Below are positions 1 to 9,500 of a stretch of 45,784 nucleotides of DNA, one piece after another; position 1 is the first letter of the stretch, and each line of letters opens with the position of its first letter. Under the pieces are notes generated by a model, which did no database searches, was not told the DNA's origin, and saw only the letters and a list, made by a program, of their open reading frames with translations. The DNA is from Treponemataceae bacterium (GTDB lineage: Bacteria > Spirochaetota > Spirochaetia > Treponematales > Treponemataceae): contig JAKSTU010000017.1 of NCBI GenBank assembly GCA_024402435.1, positions 1-45,784 on the forward strand. Direction: 5' to 3'. Position numbers and translations under genes: made by a program.

Positions 1-1779
1 GATGATTCGGTAACAGTACGGAATGCGGTTCCTTACCACAGATATACCGTAAACTTTCTTGCGGTACGTATTTGGGAAGAAATTTCCATGTACAACCATG
101 TGACCAACAACTGGACAAAAGAACATGTCCGTGCAATTGATCCGGTTTATCCTGAAGTGATGGAACATTTCAAAGAATGGCTTACAGCCTGGTGCAAGGC
201 TAATCCTGACACGACAGTTGTGCGCTTTACCTCAATGTTCTACAACTTTGCCTGGTTCTGGAGCGACAACAAAGCCTGCCGTGACCGGTTCAGTGATTGG
301 GGCAGTTATGATTTTACTGCAAATCCTTCACACCTCCGTGCCTTTGAAAAAAAGACGGGTGTAAAAATGACATCCGAAGATTTCGTCAACGGCGGTGAAT
401 ACAATGCCACCCACAATGTTCCTTCAAAAAAATACAGGATGTGGATGGACTACATCAACGAATTTGTTGTTGAAAAAGGCCGTGAACTGATTGACATTGT
501 TCATTCTTTCGGCAAAAAAGCATACGTTTTCTATGATGACAGCTGGATTGGTGTTGAACCTTATTCCCCGCGTTTTAAAGATTTCGGTTTTGACGGACTT
601 ATAAAATGTGTTTTCAACGGTTTTGAAGCTCGCATGTGTGCCGGTGCAAAAGGTGTAAACACTCATGAGCTTCGTTTCCACCCTTATCTGTTTCCTACAG
701 GGCTTACAGGAGAACCCACTTTTGCTCCCGGCGGACACCCTGAAATTGATGCCGGTAAATACTGGATTCAGGTTCGCCGTGCTTTGCTCCGTAATCCTGT
801 TGACCGCATCGGTTTGGGCGGATACCTGCATCTAACGGAAGAATCTCCTGCTTTTTGCGATTATATGGCAAAAGTGGCTGATGAATTCCGCTTCCTCAAA
901 AAACTGAATACAACTTGTGCACCTTATACAATTCCCGGAAAAGTTGCTGTTATTCACAGCTGGGGAAGTTTGCGCACATGGAACTGTTCCGGACATCTTC
1001 ACGAACATCCTGAAGTTGATCTGACAAATGTGCTTGAATCTTTGGCAGGGCTTCCATTTGATGTATGTTTCCTCAGTTTTGATGAAATCATTGAAAAAGG
1101 TATTCCCTCTGACGTAAAAGCTCTGATCAATGCCGGATCTGCTTATTCCGCATGGAGCGGCGGCGATTACTGGAAAAACGATGTGCTTGTTTCCAAAGTT
1201 ACTGAGTTTGTATGCAATGGCGGCGGATTTATCGGAGTTCATGAGCCTGCAGCGGTTTATTCCAACGGAAAATATTTCCAGCTCAATGATTTGCTTGGCG
1301 TTGAAAAAGACACCGGAACGAAAAAGTGTATAGGCAAATTCAAAGCAGAATGCGGTGAAGACAAATTCGGGCTTCTTGACGGGCTTTGCCCGGACTGTGT
1401 TGCAGAATTGTTCAAAGCAGAAGAGGGCGTTTTTGTAAACTGTGATGAAACCAATGTAGTTGCTGTAAAAGACGGAGTGCCTCTTATTGCCGCAAAATCT
1501 GCTGACAAAGGAAAAACAGTTTATTTCAGCAACTGGAAATTCTCTTTTGAAGCTACACGCATTCTTTACAATGCACTTTGTGTTGTCATGGGAGTTTCTG
1601 CTTCTGACAAAGCAAAACTTCTGTGTTCCAATGTGATGACTGAATGTGCCTGGTATGAAGAAAGCAAAAAACTTGTTGTAATCAACAACAGCGAATCTGT
1701 TCAGAAAACCGGCATTCTGTGCACAGACGGAAAAACTGTAGAAGTTACATTGCAGCCTTTTGAAACTTCGGTACTGTAA
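1..1779 (+). CDS. GH112 beta-galactoside phosphorylase, 5' end cut by window edge
   Basis: The reading frame is open from base 1, so about 592 residues of a larger protein are visible. Family members are about 720-750 residues, so roughly 130 N-terminal residues lie outside the window. The protein resembles the 1,3-beta-galactosyl-N-acetylhexosamine / D-galactosyl-1,4-L-rhamnose phosphorylases. These cytoplasmic enzymes use phosphate to split a galactosyl disaccharide into galactose-1-phosphate and the second sugar. The segment YDDSWIGVEPYS, about 178-190 residues into the visible part, matches the region holding the catalytic Asp of the family (from memory). Galacto-/lacto-N-biose versus galactosyl-rhamnose specificity cannot be settled by eye. 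The neighbouring galacturonate genes favour galactosyl-rhamnose from pectin, which is an inference. The first ATG (88) is internal. The gene converges on uxaC with a shared terminator between them. Confidence 0.85.
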   Translation, partial: DDSVTVRNAVPYHRYTVNFLAVRIWEEISMYNHVTNNWTKEHVRAIDPVYPEVMEHFKEWLTAWCKANPDTTVVRFTSMFYNFAWFWSDNKACRDRFSDWGSYDFTANPSHLRAFEKKTGVKMTSEDFVNGGEYNATHNVPSKKYRMWMDYINEFVVEKGRELIDIVHSFGKKAYVFYDDSWIGVEPYSPRFKDFGFDGLIKCVFNGFEARMCAGAKGVNTHELRFHPYLFPTGLTGEPTFAPGGHPEIDAGKYWIQVRRALLRNPVDRIGLGGYLHLTEESPAFCDYMAKVADEFRFLKKLNTTCAPYTIPGKVAVIHSWGSLRTWNCSGHLHEHPEVDLTNVLESLAGLPFDVCFLSFDEIIEKGIPSDVKALINAGSAYSAWSGGDYWKNDVLVSKVTEFVCNGGGFIGVHEPAAVYSNGKYFQLNDLLGVEKDTGTKKCIGKFKAECGEDKFGLLDGLCPDCVAELFKAEEGVFVNCDETNVVAVKDGVPLIAAKSADKGKTVYFSNWKFSFEATRILYNALCVVMGVSASDKAKLLCSNVMTECAWYEESKKLVVINNSESVQKTGILCTDGKTVEVTLQPFETSVL

Positions 1780-1872
1780 TCAGTTTTTTTCTGGATTCCG
1801 GCGATAGTGCAGTATTTATTTCAGCGGTTTTGGCAGCTGCTGATTTCTTTCTGACAAAAAAATAATCTGCAA

Positions 1873-1910
1873 AAAAAAGGCGCTGCATCAAATGTTGCAA
1901 CGCCTTTTTT
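1873..1910. terminator. Bidirectional intrinsic terminator between GH112 gene and uxaC
   Basis: A stem pairs 1873-1882 with 1901-1910 (AAAAAAGGCG / CGCCTTTTTT) and 1884-1887 with 1896-1899, with one C/A mismatch and an 8-base loop at 1888-1895. The A-run and T-run flank the GC core symmetrically, so it can terminate transcription from both convergent genes. Confidence 0.85.
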
Positions 1911-1928
1911 CTTTGTAGAACAATGGTT

Positions 1929-3359
1929 TTAAGCCAGATAAGCTTTTACGTTGTCAAAAGCAATTCCGCTGACAATTTTTTCAAGCTGTTCCATGTCTGC
2001 AGGATACATTCCGTTTTCAACCCAACCGCCGATCAGATTGCACATAATGCGGCGGAAGTATTCGTGACGTGGATATGAAAGGAAACTGCGGCTGTCAGTA
2101 AGCATACCTACGAAACAGCTGAGCATTCCCAGGTTTCCGAGAACTTTCATCTGTTCTTCCATTCCGTCTTTGTGATCACAGAACCACCAGGCAGAACCCA
2201 TCTGAATCTTTCCTTTAACGCCTGCACCCTGGAAACATCCGATAAGAGTTCCGATAGCGTAATAATCTTTGGGGTTCAGTGTGTAAATGATTGTCTTGGG
2301 CAGTCCGCCGTCTTCTTCAATACGTCCGAGAAGACTTGCAAGGCCGGCGCTCATTTCTTTGTCATGGCTTCCGTCATAACCTGTGTCAGGACCAAGTGCT
2401 GCCATCATGCTGGGATTGTTGTTGCGGATGGCTGCAATATGAAGCTGCATTGCAACATTTTTGTTCCTGTATGCAGCTGCAAGTCCGCAGAGGATGAAAG
2501 AACGGTATGCGTCGGCTTCTGCCTGTGCGGGTTTTTCACCGGCCATTGCCTTGTCAAAAGCGATTTTTGCAAGTTTCAGTTCCTCAGCTTTTGCTTCAGC
2601 AGTTGCAGGTGCTGTCATTGGCGGATATTCCAGAGCATGGTCTGAAGCACGGCAGCCTTTTTCAATAAAGTAATCAAGGCGTTTTTCAAGGGCACGTACA
2701 ACACATTTTGGACAATGGATTTCTTCGCCGCTTACTTCTGCAAGTTTTGCAATGTAGTCTTTGAAAACCGGTGCATCAACGTGAATTGCCTTGTCCGGGC
2801 GGAAAGAAGGAACAACTTTTGTATTCAGTGTTCCGATTTTTGCAGTTCCGGAAGCAATTGCAGAATGGCATGCCAGGTCATCAACAGGGTCGTCCGTGGT
2901 TCCGACTGCATAAACATTGAATTTGTTCAGAATGCCTTTTACTGAAAGATCGTCTGTGGCAAGCATTTCGTTTGCTTTTTTGTAAATTGCAGGTGCTGTT
3001 TTTTCAGTGAGGGGTTCATAAATCCCGAAGTAGCGCTGCAATTCCAGATGAGTCCAATGATAAAGAGGATTGCCGATCAGGTTTTGAACAGTTTTTGTCC
3101 AAGCCATGAATTTGTCATAAGGATCAGCGTCTCCGGTAATCAGTTTTTCTTCAATTCCGAAAGTGCGCATCTGACGCCACTTGTAATGGTCTCCGCCCAA
3201 CCAGATGTCTGTGATTGTGTCGAATTTTTTGTTGTCTGCAATCTGCTGAGGAATCAGATGACAATGATAGTCCCAAATCGGTTTGTCCTTGATTGCATTG
3301 AAAAGTGCTTTTGCTGTGTCTGTTTCCAGCAGAAAATCTTGATCCATGAATTTTTTCAT
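1929..3359 (-). CDS. uxaC: Uronate isomerase (glucuronate/galacturonate isomerase)
   Basis: UxaC (EC 5.3.1.12) converts D-galacturonate to D-tagaturonate, and D-glucuronate to D-fructuronate, in the cytoplasm. The 476-residue length is normal for the family. The N-terminal metal-binding motif DYHCHL (HxH) lies near residues 30-35, followed by the family-typical stretch around IWLGGDHYKWRQMR. The start at 3359 overlaps the end of uxaA by 4 bases (ATGA-type coupling), so the two are probably translationally coupled. It is the last gene of a uxaB-uxaA-uxaC operon. The order is unusual in that the first pathway enzyme is encoded last. No truncation is seen. Confidence 0.95.
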   Translation of the reverse strand: MKKFMDQDFLLETDTAKALFNAIKDKPIWDYHCHLIPQQIADNKKFDTITDIWLGGDHYKWRQMRTFGIEEKLITGDADPYDKFMAWTKTVQNLIGNPLYHWTHLELQRYFGIYEPLTEKTAPAIYKKANEMLATDDLSVKGILNKFNVYAVGTTDDPVDDLACHSAIASGTAKIGTLNTKVVPSFRPDKAIHVDAPVFKDYIAKLAEVSGEEIHCPKCVVRALEKRLDYFIEKGCRASDHALEYPPMTAPATAEAKAEELKLAKIAFDKAMAGEKPAQAEADAYRSFILCGLAAAYRNKNVAMQLHIAAIRNNNPSMMAALGPDTGYDGSHDKEMSAGLASLLGRIEEDGGLPKTIIYTLNPKDYYAIGTLIGCFQGAGVKGKIQMGSAWWFCDHKDGMEEQMKVLGNLGMLSCFVGMLTDSRSFLSYPRHEYFRRIMCNLIGGWVENGMYPADMEQLEKIVSGIAFDNVKAYLA

Positions 3360-4894
3360 AGAGTAACTCCTTCTTTGAAAATGGCAATTTCTCTGTAGCC
3401 GTTGGTTTCGTTCCGTGTCTGGATTTTGCCTGATGCAATATCATAAATCATTGCAAGAAGTTTGTCCCGTTCTTCTTCAAAACCGTTTTCCAGTGTATAA
3501 GATGCGTCAAAATCAATCCATCCTGATTTTTTCTCAGCCAGAGGGTGATTTGTAGCAATTTTAATTGTGGGTACCGGTGCTCCCAGAGGAGTTCCGCGGC
3601 CGGTTGTGAAAAGAATCATGTGTGCACCTGCAGCTGTCATGGCGGTAGTGCTTACAATGTCGTTTCCGGGTCCTTCAAGGAGGTTAAGACCGTGCTGACC
3701 CACTTCCGCCATGCGCTGTCCGTAGTTCAGAACGCCGCATACGGGAGCTTTTCCGCCTTTTTGGACACAACCCAAAGATTTGTCCTCAAGTGTAGTGATT
3801 CCGCCGGCTTTGTTTCCCGGAGAAGGATTTTCGTAAACTACCTGACCGTGACGGGTGAAATAATCTTTGAAGTTGTTGATAAGGGTTACGGTTCTGTCAA
3901 ACATTTCCCTGTCTTTGCAGCGGTCCATGAGCATCTGTTCTGCGCCGAACATTTCAGGAACTTCCGTAAGAATGACCGATGCGTCAAGGCTTGCCATTGT
4001 GTCGCAAACCCGGCCTACAAGAGCATTTGCCGTAATTCCTGAAAGACCGTCGGAACCGCCGCACTTCATTCCGATTACAAGTTCGCTTGCAGGAACTGAT
4101 TCACGGCGGTCTTTTGAAACAACTTCAGCAAGCTGAGAAAGAAGCTCCCTGCCTTCTGCAATTTCATCTTGAGATTCCTGGGCTGTAAGAAATTTGACTC
4201 TTTCATCGTCCCATTCGCCCAAGGCTTCTTTGAACTGTGCCATTGTAACGTTTTCGCAGCCCAAAGCAAGGACAAGAACGCCGCCTGCGTTGGGATGCTT
4301 TACAAGGTCTGCGAGAACCGTGCGTGTCTGTGCATGGTCGTCACCCATTTGTGAACAGCCGTAGGGATGTGTCCATGCAAAAACACCTTCAAGTCCTCCG
4401 GCCTGATTCGGTTTCGGTTCTCCGCCCAAGAATTTTCCGTTTGCCCAAGAAGCAAGGTTTTCTGCAATGCGGTTTACACAGCCTACAGTCGGAACAATCC
4501 AGATTTCGTTGCGGATTCCCACTGTGCCGTTTTTGCGGCGGTATGCCTTGACAGAAGGAACAGTTGCCGGAAGCGGATTTTTTTCGCGCCAGTCTTCCGC
4601 AGCTTTTTTTGCCCCTTCCGCGTCGTACTTGTATTCGGCACTTTCAGAAAGCAGTGTATGAGTGTTGTGCACATGAACATGCTGTCCTGCTTTGATGGGG
4701 CAGGAAGCCTCTCCGATGGCATAACCGTATTTGATGATTCTGTCCCCGGGTTCCAGATTTTTCAGGGCAAACTTGTGACCCTGAGGAATATTTTCAAGAA
4801 GAGTTACGCCCAAAACCTGAGACCCTTCGGAAAGGGGCTCAAGTGCTACGGCAACAACATCATCCTGATGAATTCTGATACAAGGATTCTGCAT
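3356..4894 (-). CDS. uxaA: Altronate dehydratase
   Basis: UxaA (EC 4.2.1.7) dehydrates D-altronate to 2-keto-3-deoxygluconate, the third step of galacturonate catabolism. The 512 residues show an N-terminal SAF-like domain (about residues 1-90, beginning MQNPCIRIHQDDVVAVA) followed by the large UxaA/GarD domain. That domain carries the family segments GYRRKNG-like (AYRRKNGTVGIRN) and MKCGGSDGLSGITAN. Conserved Cys residues in HPYGCSQMGDD, GCENV and MKCGGSD fit an iron-dependent hydro-lyase. It begins 13 bases after uxaB and overlaps uxaC by 4 bases. Mannonate dehydratase (UxuA) is a different fold, so this operon serves the galacturonate branch. Confidence 0.95.
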   Translation of the reverse strand: MQNPCIRIHQDDVVAVALEPLSEGSQVLGVTLLENIPQGHKFALKNLEPGDRIIKYGYAIGEASCPIKAGQHVHVHNTHTLLSESAEYKYDAEGAKKAAEDWREKNPLPATVPSVKAYRRKNGTVGIRNEIWIVPTVGCVNRIAENLASWANGKFLGGEPKPNQAGGLEGVFAWTHPYGCSQMGDDHAQTRTVLADLVKHPNAGGVLVLALGCENVTMAQFKEALGEWDDERVKFLTAQESQDEIAEGRELLSQLAEVVSKDRRESVPASELVIGMKCGGSDGLSGITANALVGRVCDTMASLDASVILTEVPEMFGAEQMLMDRCKDREMFDRTVTLINNFKDYFTRHGQVVYENPSPGNKAGGITTLEDKSLGCVQKGGKAPVCGVLNYGQRMAEVGQHGLNLLEGPGNDIVSTTAMTAAGAHMILFTTGRGTPLGAPVPTIKIATNHPLAEKKSGWIDFDASYTLENGFEEERDKLLAMIYDIASGKIQTRNETNGYREIAIFKEGVTL

Positions 4895-4907
4895 TTTTTA
4901 AGTTTCC

Positions 4908-6422
4908 TTATTCTGCAGCAATTTCAATTGCTTTGGTAATGCCCAGTGTCCAGATATTGTTCAAGTGTGTACAGACAGCTTCTTCAAGGCCTTCAAGTCT
5001 TGTAAGATCCTCTTTCCACCAAGCTGTGTTTGAAAGAACAGCATGTGCAACAGCTTTTGCATCCCGGCCGTTTTTGTAAAGGTCTGCAAATGTCTCAAGA
5101 ACTTCTTTGCTGTCATTGATGAAATAAGTTTCACCGTTGCGGTTGCCTTTGAGAACAGTTGCTCCACGTTCGTTCTGTACCATTTCGGTTCCTTCGTAGA
5201 AAGCCATGAGAGCAGCCATTGCAAAGGAAAGAACTTCCGGAACTTTTCCGGTTTTCTTCATGTAGCCGGTTACGCTTGGAAGATCACGTGCCCAGAATTT
5301 GGAAACTGAATTCAATGAAATGTCAAGCAAAGCATGAGGATTGAAGGGATTCTGGAAGCGTTCAAAAACGTCGTTTGCGTAATTGATCAGTTCCTGCTGG
5401 TCACCGTCAATTGAAGGGATGATTTCCTGGAAAAGACCTTTTTTCATCATCTTGTAGACCAGTTCATTCTTGAAGCAGTCCTGAACAAAGTTCAAGCCGT
5501 TAAGATAAGCTGCAAGAACTGTCATTGTATGTGTACCGTTCAGAATGCGGACTTTGCGTGTATGATAGAATTCCATGTTGGGAGTCCAAACCACATTAAG
5601 TCCTGCTTTGACCAAAGGAAGTTCGTCTTCGTGGCTTTTTTCTGATTCAATGCACCAAAGGTGGAAAAGTTCGGCAGAATCAAGAAGATTGTCCTGATAA
5701 CCAAGTTTTTCGCAAAGGTTTTCAGCCTGTGTTTTTCCGTTTTCTTCTTTTGCCATAAGAGGGCGGTAACCGGGAACAATGCGGTCAACAAGACTTGAGC
5801 AGACATCGCAGCCTTTGTTGAACCAGTCAAGGAATTCTTCGCCAAGCTTCCAGTCTTCAGCGTGTTTGAGGATGAATTTTTTCAGGTTAAGACCATTGTC
5901 TTCGCTAAGTTCGCAGGGAATGATGATAAGACCTTTTGAAACATCGCCTTTGAAGAACTGGAATCTTCTGTAGAGGAAAGCGGTAAGTTTGCCGGGATAA
6001 GAAGCCTGAGGTTTGTCGTCCAGTTTTACGGAAGGATCGTATGCAATACCTGCTTCTGTTGTGTTTGAAACAATAAAACGCAGGTCAGGGTTTTCTGCAC
6101 ATTTGATGTAGGTTTCAAAATCGCTGTAGGGATTGATGCAGCGGCTGATTGAATTGATTGCTCTTGTTTCAACTGTAGGTTTTCCGTCACGGAGTCCGCG
6201 GAGAACTGTTGTGTAAAGTCCGTCCTGACTGTTGATTGCATCAATCATTCCCTGGGGAAGAGGCTGGACAACAACAACATTTCCGTTGAATCCGGATTTT
6301 TCGTTTGCATTGTCAATCTGCCAGTCTACAAAAGCGCGCAGAAAGTTTCCTTCTCCGAACTGAAGCACTTTTTCAGGGCGCTTAACTGTCTTGATTACCT
6401 TGTTGATTGGCTGTAATTCCAT
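4908..6422 (-). CDS. uxaB: Tagaturonate reductase (altronate oxidoreductase)
   Basis: UxaB (EC 1.1.1.58) reduces D-tagaturonate to D-altronate with NADH. The 504 residues belong to the mannitol dehydrogenase / polyol long-chain dehydrogenase family. The N-terminal nucleotide-binding loop VLQFGEGNFLRAFVDWQ is at about residues 19-35, and the catalytic-domain segment ILNGTHTMTVLAAYLNGL is near residue 290-310. The start at 6422 is set by an AAAGGAG Shine-Dalgarno at 6430-6436, 7 bases upstream. It is the first gene of the uxa operon and is divergent from the large fused regulator, which is its most likely controller. The fructuronate reductase UxuB is related, but the presence of uxaA and the UxaB-type sequence favour tagaturonate. 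Confidence 0.93.
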   Translation of the reverse strand: MELQPINKVIKTVKRPEKVLQFGEGNFLRAFVDWQIDNANEKSGFNGNVVVVQPLPQGMIDAINSQDGLYTTVLRGLRDGKPTVETRAINSISRCINPYSDFETYIKCAENPDLRFIVSNTTEAGIAYDPSVKLDDKPQASYPGKLTAFLYRRFQFFKGDVSKGLIIIPCELSEDNGLNLKKFILKHAEDWKLGEEFLDWFNKGCDVCSSLVDRIVPGYRPLMAKEENGKTQAENLCEKLGYQDNLLDSAELFHLWCIESEKSHEDELPLVKAGLNVVWTPNMEFYHTRKVRILNGTHTMTVLAAYLNGLNFVQDCFKNELVYKMMKKGLFQEIIPSIDGDQQELINYANDVFERFQNPFNPHALLDISLNSVSKFWARDLPSVTGYMKKTGKVPEVLSFAMAALMAFYEGTEMVQNERGATVLKGNRNGETYFINDSKEVLETFADLYKNGRDAKAVAHAVLSNTAWWKEDLTRLEGLEEAVCTHLNNIWTLGITKAIEIAAE

Positions 6423-6480
6423 ATAAAATCTCCTTTGATAAAACGCATTGTCGGTGTAAAATTTGGTTGAAGTCTATTTG

Positions 6481-6498
6481 TATAATTCCGTCATTATA
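6481..6498. promoter_or_regulatory. Palindrome with back-to-back -10 boxes in the uxaB/regulator divergent region
   Basis: TATAAT (6481-6486), a 6-base spacer and ATTATA (6493-6498) form a perfect inverted repeat. Each arm is also a consensus -10 box, one on each strand. The minus-strand TATAAT lies about 70 bases before uxaB and is the best candidate -10. No convincing -35 sits at the correct distance, which would fit an activator-dependent promoter. The palindrome may also be an operator. Its function is inferred. Confidence 0.45.
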
Positions 6499-6524
6499 CT
6501 AATCAGGGGGCGAAAAATCCGCTA

Positions 6525-6553
6525 TTGTTTTTAGTGTTTTCTTTTTGTACAAT
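6525..6553 (+). promoter_or_regulatory. Predicted sigma-70 promoter of the fused regulator (leaderless)
   Basis: TTGTTT (6525-6530), a 17-base spacer and TACAAT (6548-6553) lie directly before the ATG at 6560, with only 6 bases between the -10 box and the start codon. Transcription would begin at or next to the A of ATG. There is no Shine-Dalgarno. Confidence 0.55.
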
Positions 6554-6559
6554 AACGAT

Positions 6560-9500
6560 ATGGCGAACAAAAAATCACGTATTGGCTTTATTCTTGGCTC
6601 TATTCATACGGGTTCCGCATCTCCAATGTGGAAAACTCTCGTTAAAGAAGCTTCTCACACTGATTCCGCTTTTTTTGTTTTTCCCGGCGGAAAACTCAAT
6701 GCCGTAAAGGATTCCGAATACCTTAGAAATTCAATTTATCGCCTTGCAAACACGGAAAACCTTGACGGACTCATCAGCTGGGGTTCATCAATCGGTGGTG
6801 AAATAACCGTTGATGAACTGAATGCTTTCCATAATAATCTTTCTCCTTTGCCGTACGTGACAATTGCCCATAAAATGCCGGGACACGGATGCGTAAAATT
6901 CGATGCATATAACGGAATGGCTTCTCTTGTCCGCCATTTTGTCCATGAACACGGTGCTTATCGCATTGCTTTTCTGCGCGGACCTTCAAACCACTCTTCT
7001 TCTGTAGAACGGTTCCGTGCTTTCTGTGACGTAATGATGTCCTGCGGTTACGACATGCGCCGCTCTAAACTTGTGTCAGATCCTTTTGCCTGGGGAGAAG
7101 GCGAAGAAGCAGTAAAACAATTGTATCAGGAAAGGGGACTGATTCCCGGACGTGATTTTGATGTGCTTATCGGTGCAAGTGATCTTATGACTTTTTCTGC
7201 GGTAAAGTTTCTTCAGCGCTCAGGGTTTTCTGTTCCTGATGATTTTACCTGTGCCGGTTTCAATGATTCTGTAGAAAGCCGTATCATGGGTTCCGCATTT
7301 TCCACGGTCCACATGCCTTATGATGCATTGGAACTGAGCGCTCTCAAAATGATAAAAGACCTGCTTGCCGGTGGGGGCGAACCGAAGGATCTGGTTCTTT
7401 CTGCTGATGTGGTTATCCGCGAATCCTGCGGATGCTCTGTAGCCAATTCTCTTGCAACAAATGACGCAGTATCAGTTCCTGTAAGCCACACGCCTGCCCA
7501 GCTTAAAAACGCTCTTGCAAAATTGTTCCGCCTTGATGAAATCAGTACCAATGCAATAATTGAACCCATTGTCAACGGCCTTCAAAGTGATGACGAAGCA
7601 ATGCTTTTTTCTCTTGTAGACAAATCGTTGGAACGTTTTTTCTCTCAGGACATGGATCTTCGCCTTCTTTTCAAAGGTTTTGCATTGGCCAAGGCTGCAG
7701 ATTTTCTTCCTGTGGGCTTCTGTGCCAGTTTGGAAAACCGTTTTCTCCTGGCAGTTTCTCTTGCACAAAACCGGGTTCTTCAATCAGCAAAATACAATGA
7801 ACGCAGGCTTCAGGCAGAACTGAATTCTCTAAAATGTCAGCTTTTGGCAGCCCGCAGCAGAATCAATCTTCTTGAAATGCTTCACGAGCATCTTCCCCGT
7901 ATCGGCATTCATTCAGCCGCACTTGTTCTGACAGGCGCTTATTCAAAATCAGAGAAAGAATCTGTTTTTGCCGGCGGTTTTACACCCGAAAACTGTTTTT
8001 TTGAGGGAGAAGTTTTTGATGCAAAGAAACTGCTTCCCGAAAGTGTAAGCGGGTTTGAATCAGGTGTTTTTCTTGTTCAGCCGCTTTTTATGGAAAAGCA
8101 GCCCATCGGTTATTTTGTCTGCAATGTTCCCGCCTACGAAGGAACACTTTTTGAAGAATTGCGTTCAATCATCAGCAGCAGCCTGACAGGTGTCTTCCTT
8201 TTTGAAGAAACTTCCGTAGCCCGTGAACGTGCCGAAAAAGCGGAAATGTCCAAGACGGATTTTTTTGCAAACATGGGAAGTGATTTGTGCGAACCTTTGA
8301 TGCAGTTGGGGCGCAAAATTGACCAGATTCAGAGCATGGTTCTTTCAGGTTGTACGGATCAGGACATTCTTTCTTCTGAAATGGTTTTCATAAAGAACAG
8401 CATTGAAGAGCAGGTGGAAAAGACAAATCTTGTTCTGGATCTTACATTGTCGCAGAAAAACGAACTTCCTTTTGAAAAATATCTTTTTCAGGTGGGTACC
8501 GTTGTTGGAAACAGCGCTCCTCCCGGAAGTTTCCCCCTGATTTACGGAGATCCGGAACGTCTTCTTCAGGCATTGGAAATCTTTGCAAAAATTTCAGGAA
8601 GAAATTTGGAAGATGTTGTTTTAAAGGAAATCGATTCAGGTCTTCTGTTCCTTTTTGAAGCGGACAAAACCATGTCAGAAGATTTGTGGCAGAGAAATGA
8701 TGTTCTTCTTGCAGAAAGAATCTGTATGCTTTTGGGTGCCGGCATTGAAAAAAATTCTGATTCAATCAGGATTACTTACCCCTGGCCCAAATTTTCCTGC
8801 AAAGCCGCTGCTGCTTCTGCCGAACTTTACCAATGGAATGCAGATTCTGCACCGGAAGAAGACTGGGGACGCATTTATGCCAACAGAGCAACGGAACCTT
8901 TTGCTTCATCCGCATTTCTTTGCAGAACAGCAATGGCAACTTCCGAACTGAAAAAAATCAAGAACTTTACATCGCTTTTTGAAAAGAAAATGACAAGCGG
9001 AGTTTCAAATCCGATTCTGTTCATCGGAAAAAGTTTTACGGAGAATTTTTCATGGGCCCCTTATAATCAGTCAATTTTCATCAATTCAATGGAAAGTTTT
9101 GAAGAAACTCTTGAAAAAATCACTCCTTCCATGGTGGTCTTCGACTTTCTTGATGCAGAAGCAGTTGAAAAAGTCCGATGTACTCCCTCAACTGTAATGT
9201 GTCCTGTATTGGTTTTGGGAGAACATGTTAAAGACGAAGAACAGGTTTCAAAACTGATTCGTGTTCCCCGTGTTATTCTCTGCAACACTTCCATTGCAAA
9301 AAGCCCTGAATTTGCACGGCGTGCAATGGCTTTGCTCGCAGGTGAAGAAATTCTTCCGCCTGATACGGGCGCTCTTGTAAAAAAAGCAATCTGCTATCTC
9401 AATGCAAATTCAGGAACACAGATTTCCCGATGGAAACTTGCTGATTATGTTCATGTAAGTGAAGATTATCTTACAAGAATTTTCCATAAAGAAACCGGGC

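Noticed and set aside
424..1508. Antisense reading frames within the GH112 gene
   Set aside because: Shadows of a strongly conserved enzyme with no ribosome sites or recognised domains.
6545..6559. TTG start five codons upstream for the fused regulator
   Set aside because: It lies inside the predicted -10 region and has no ribosome site.
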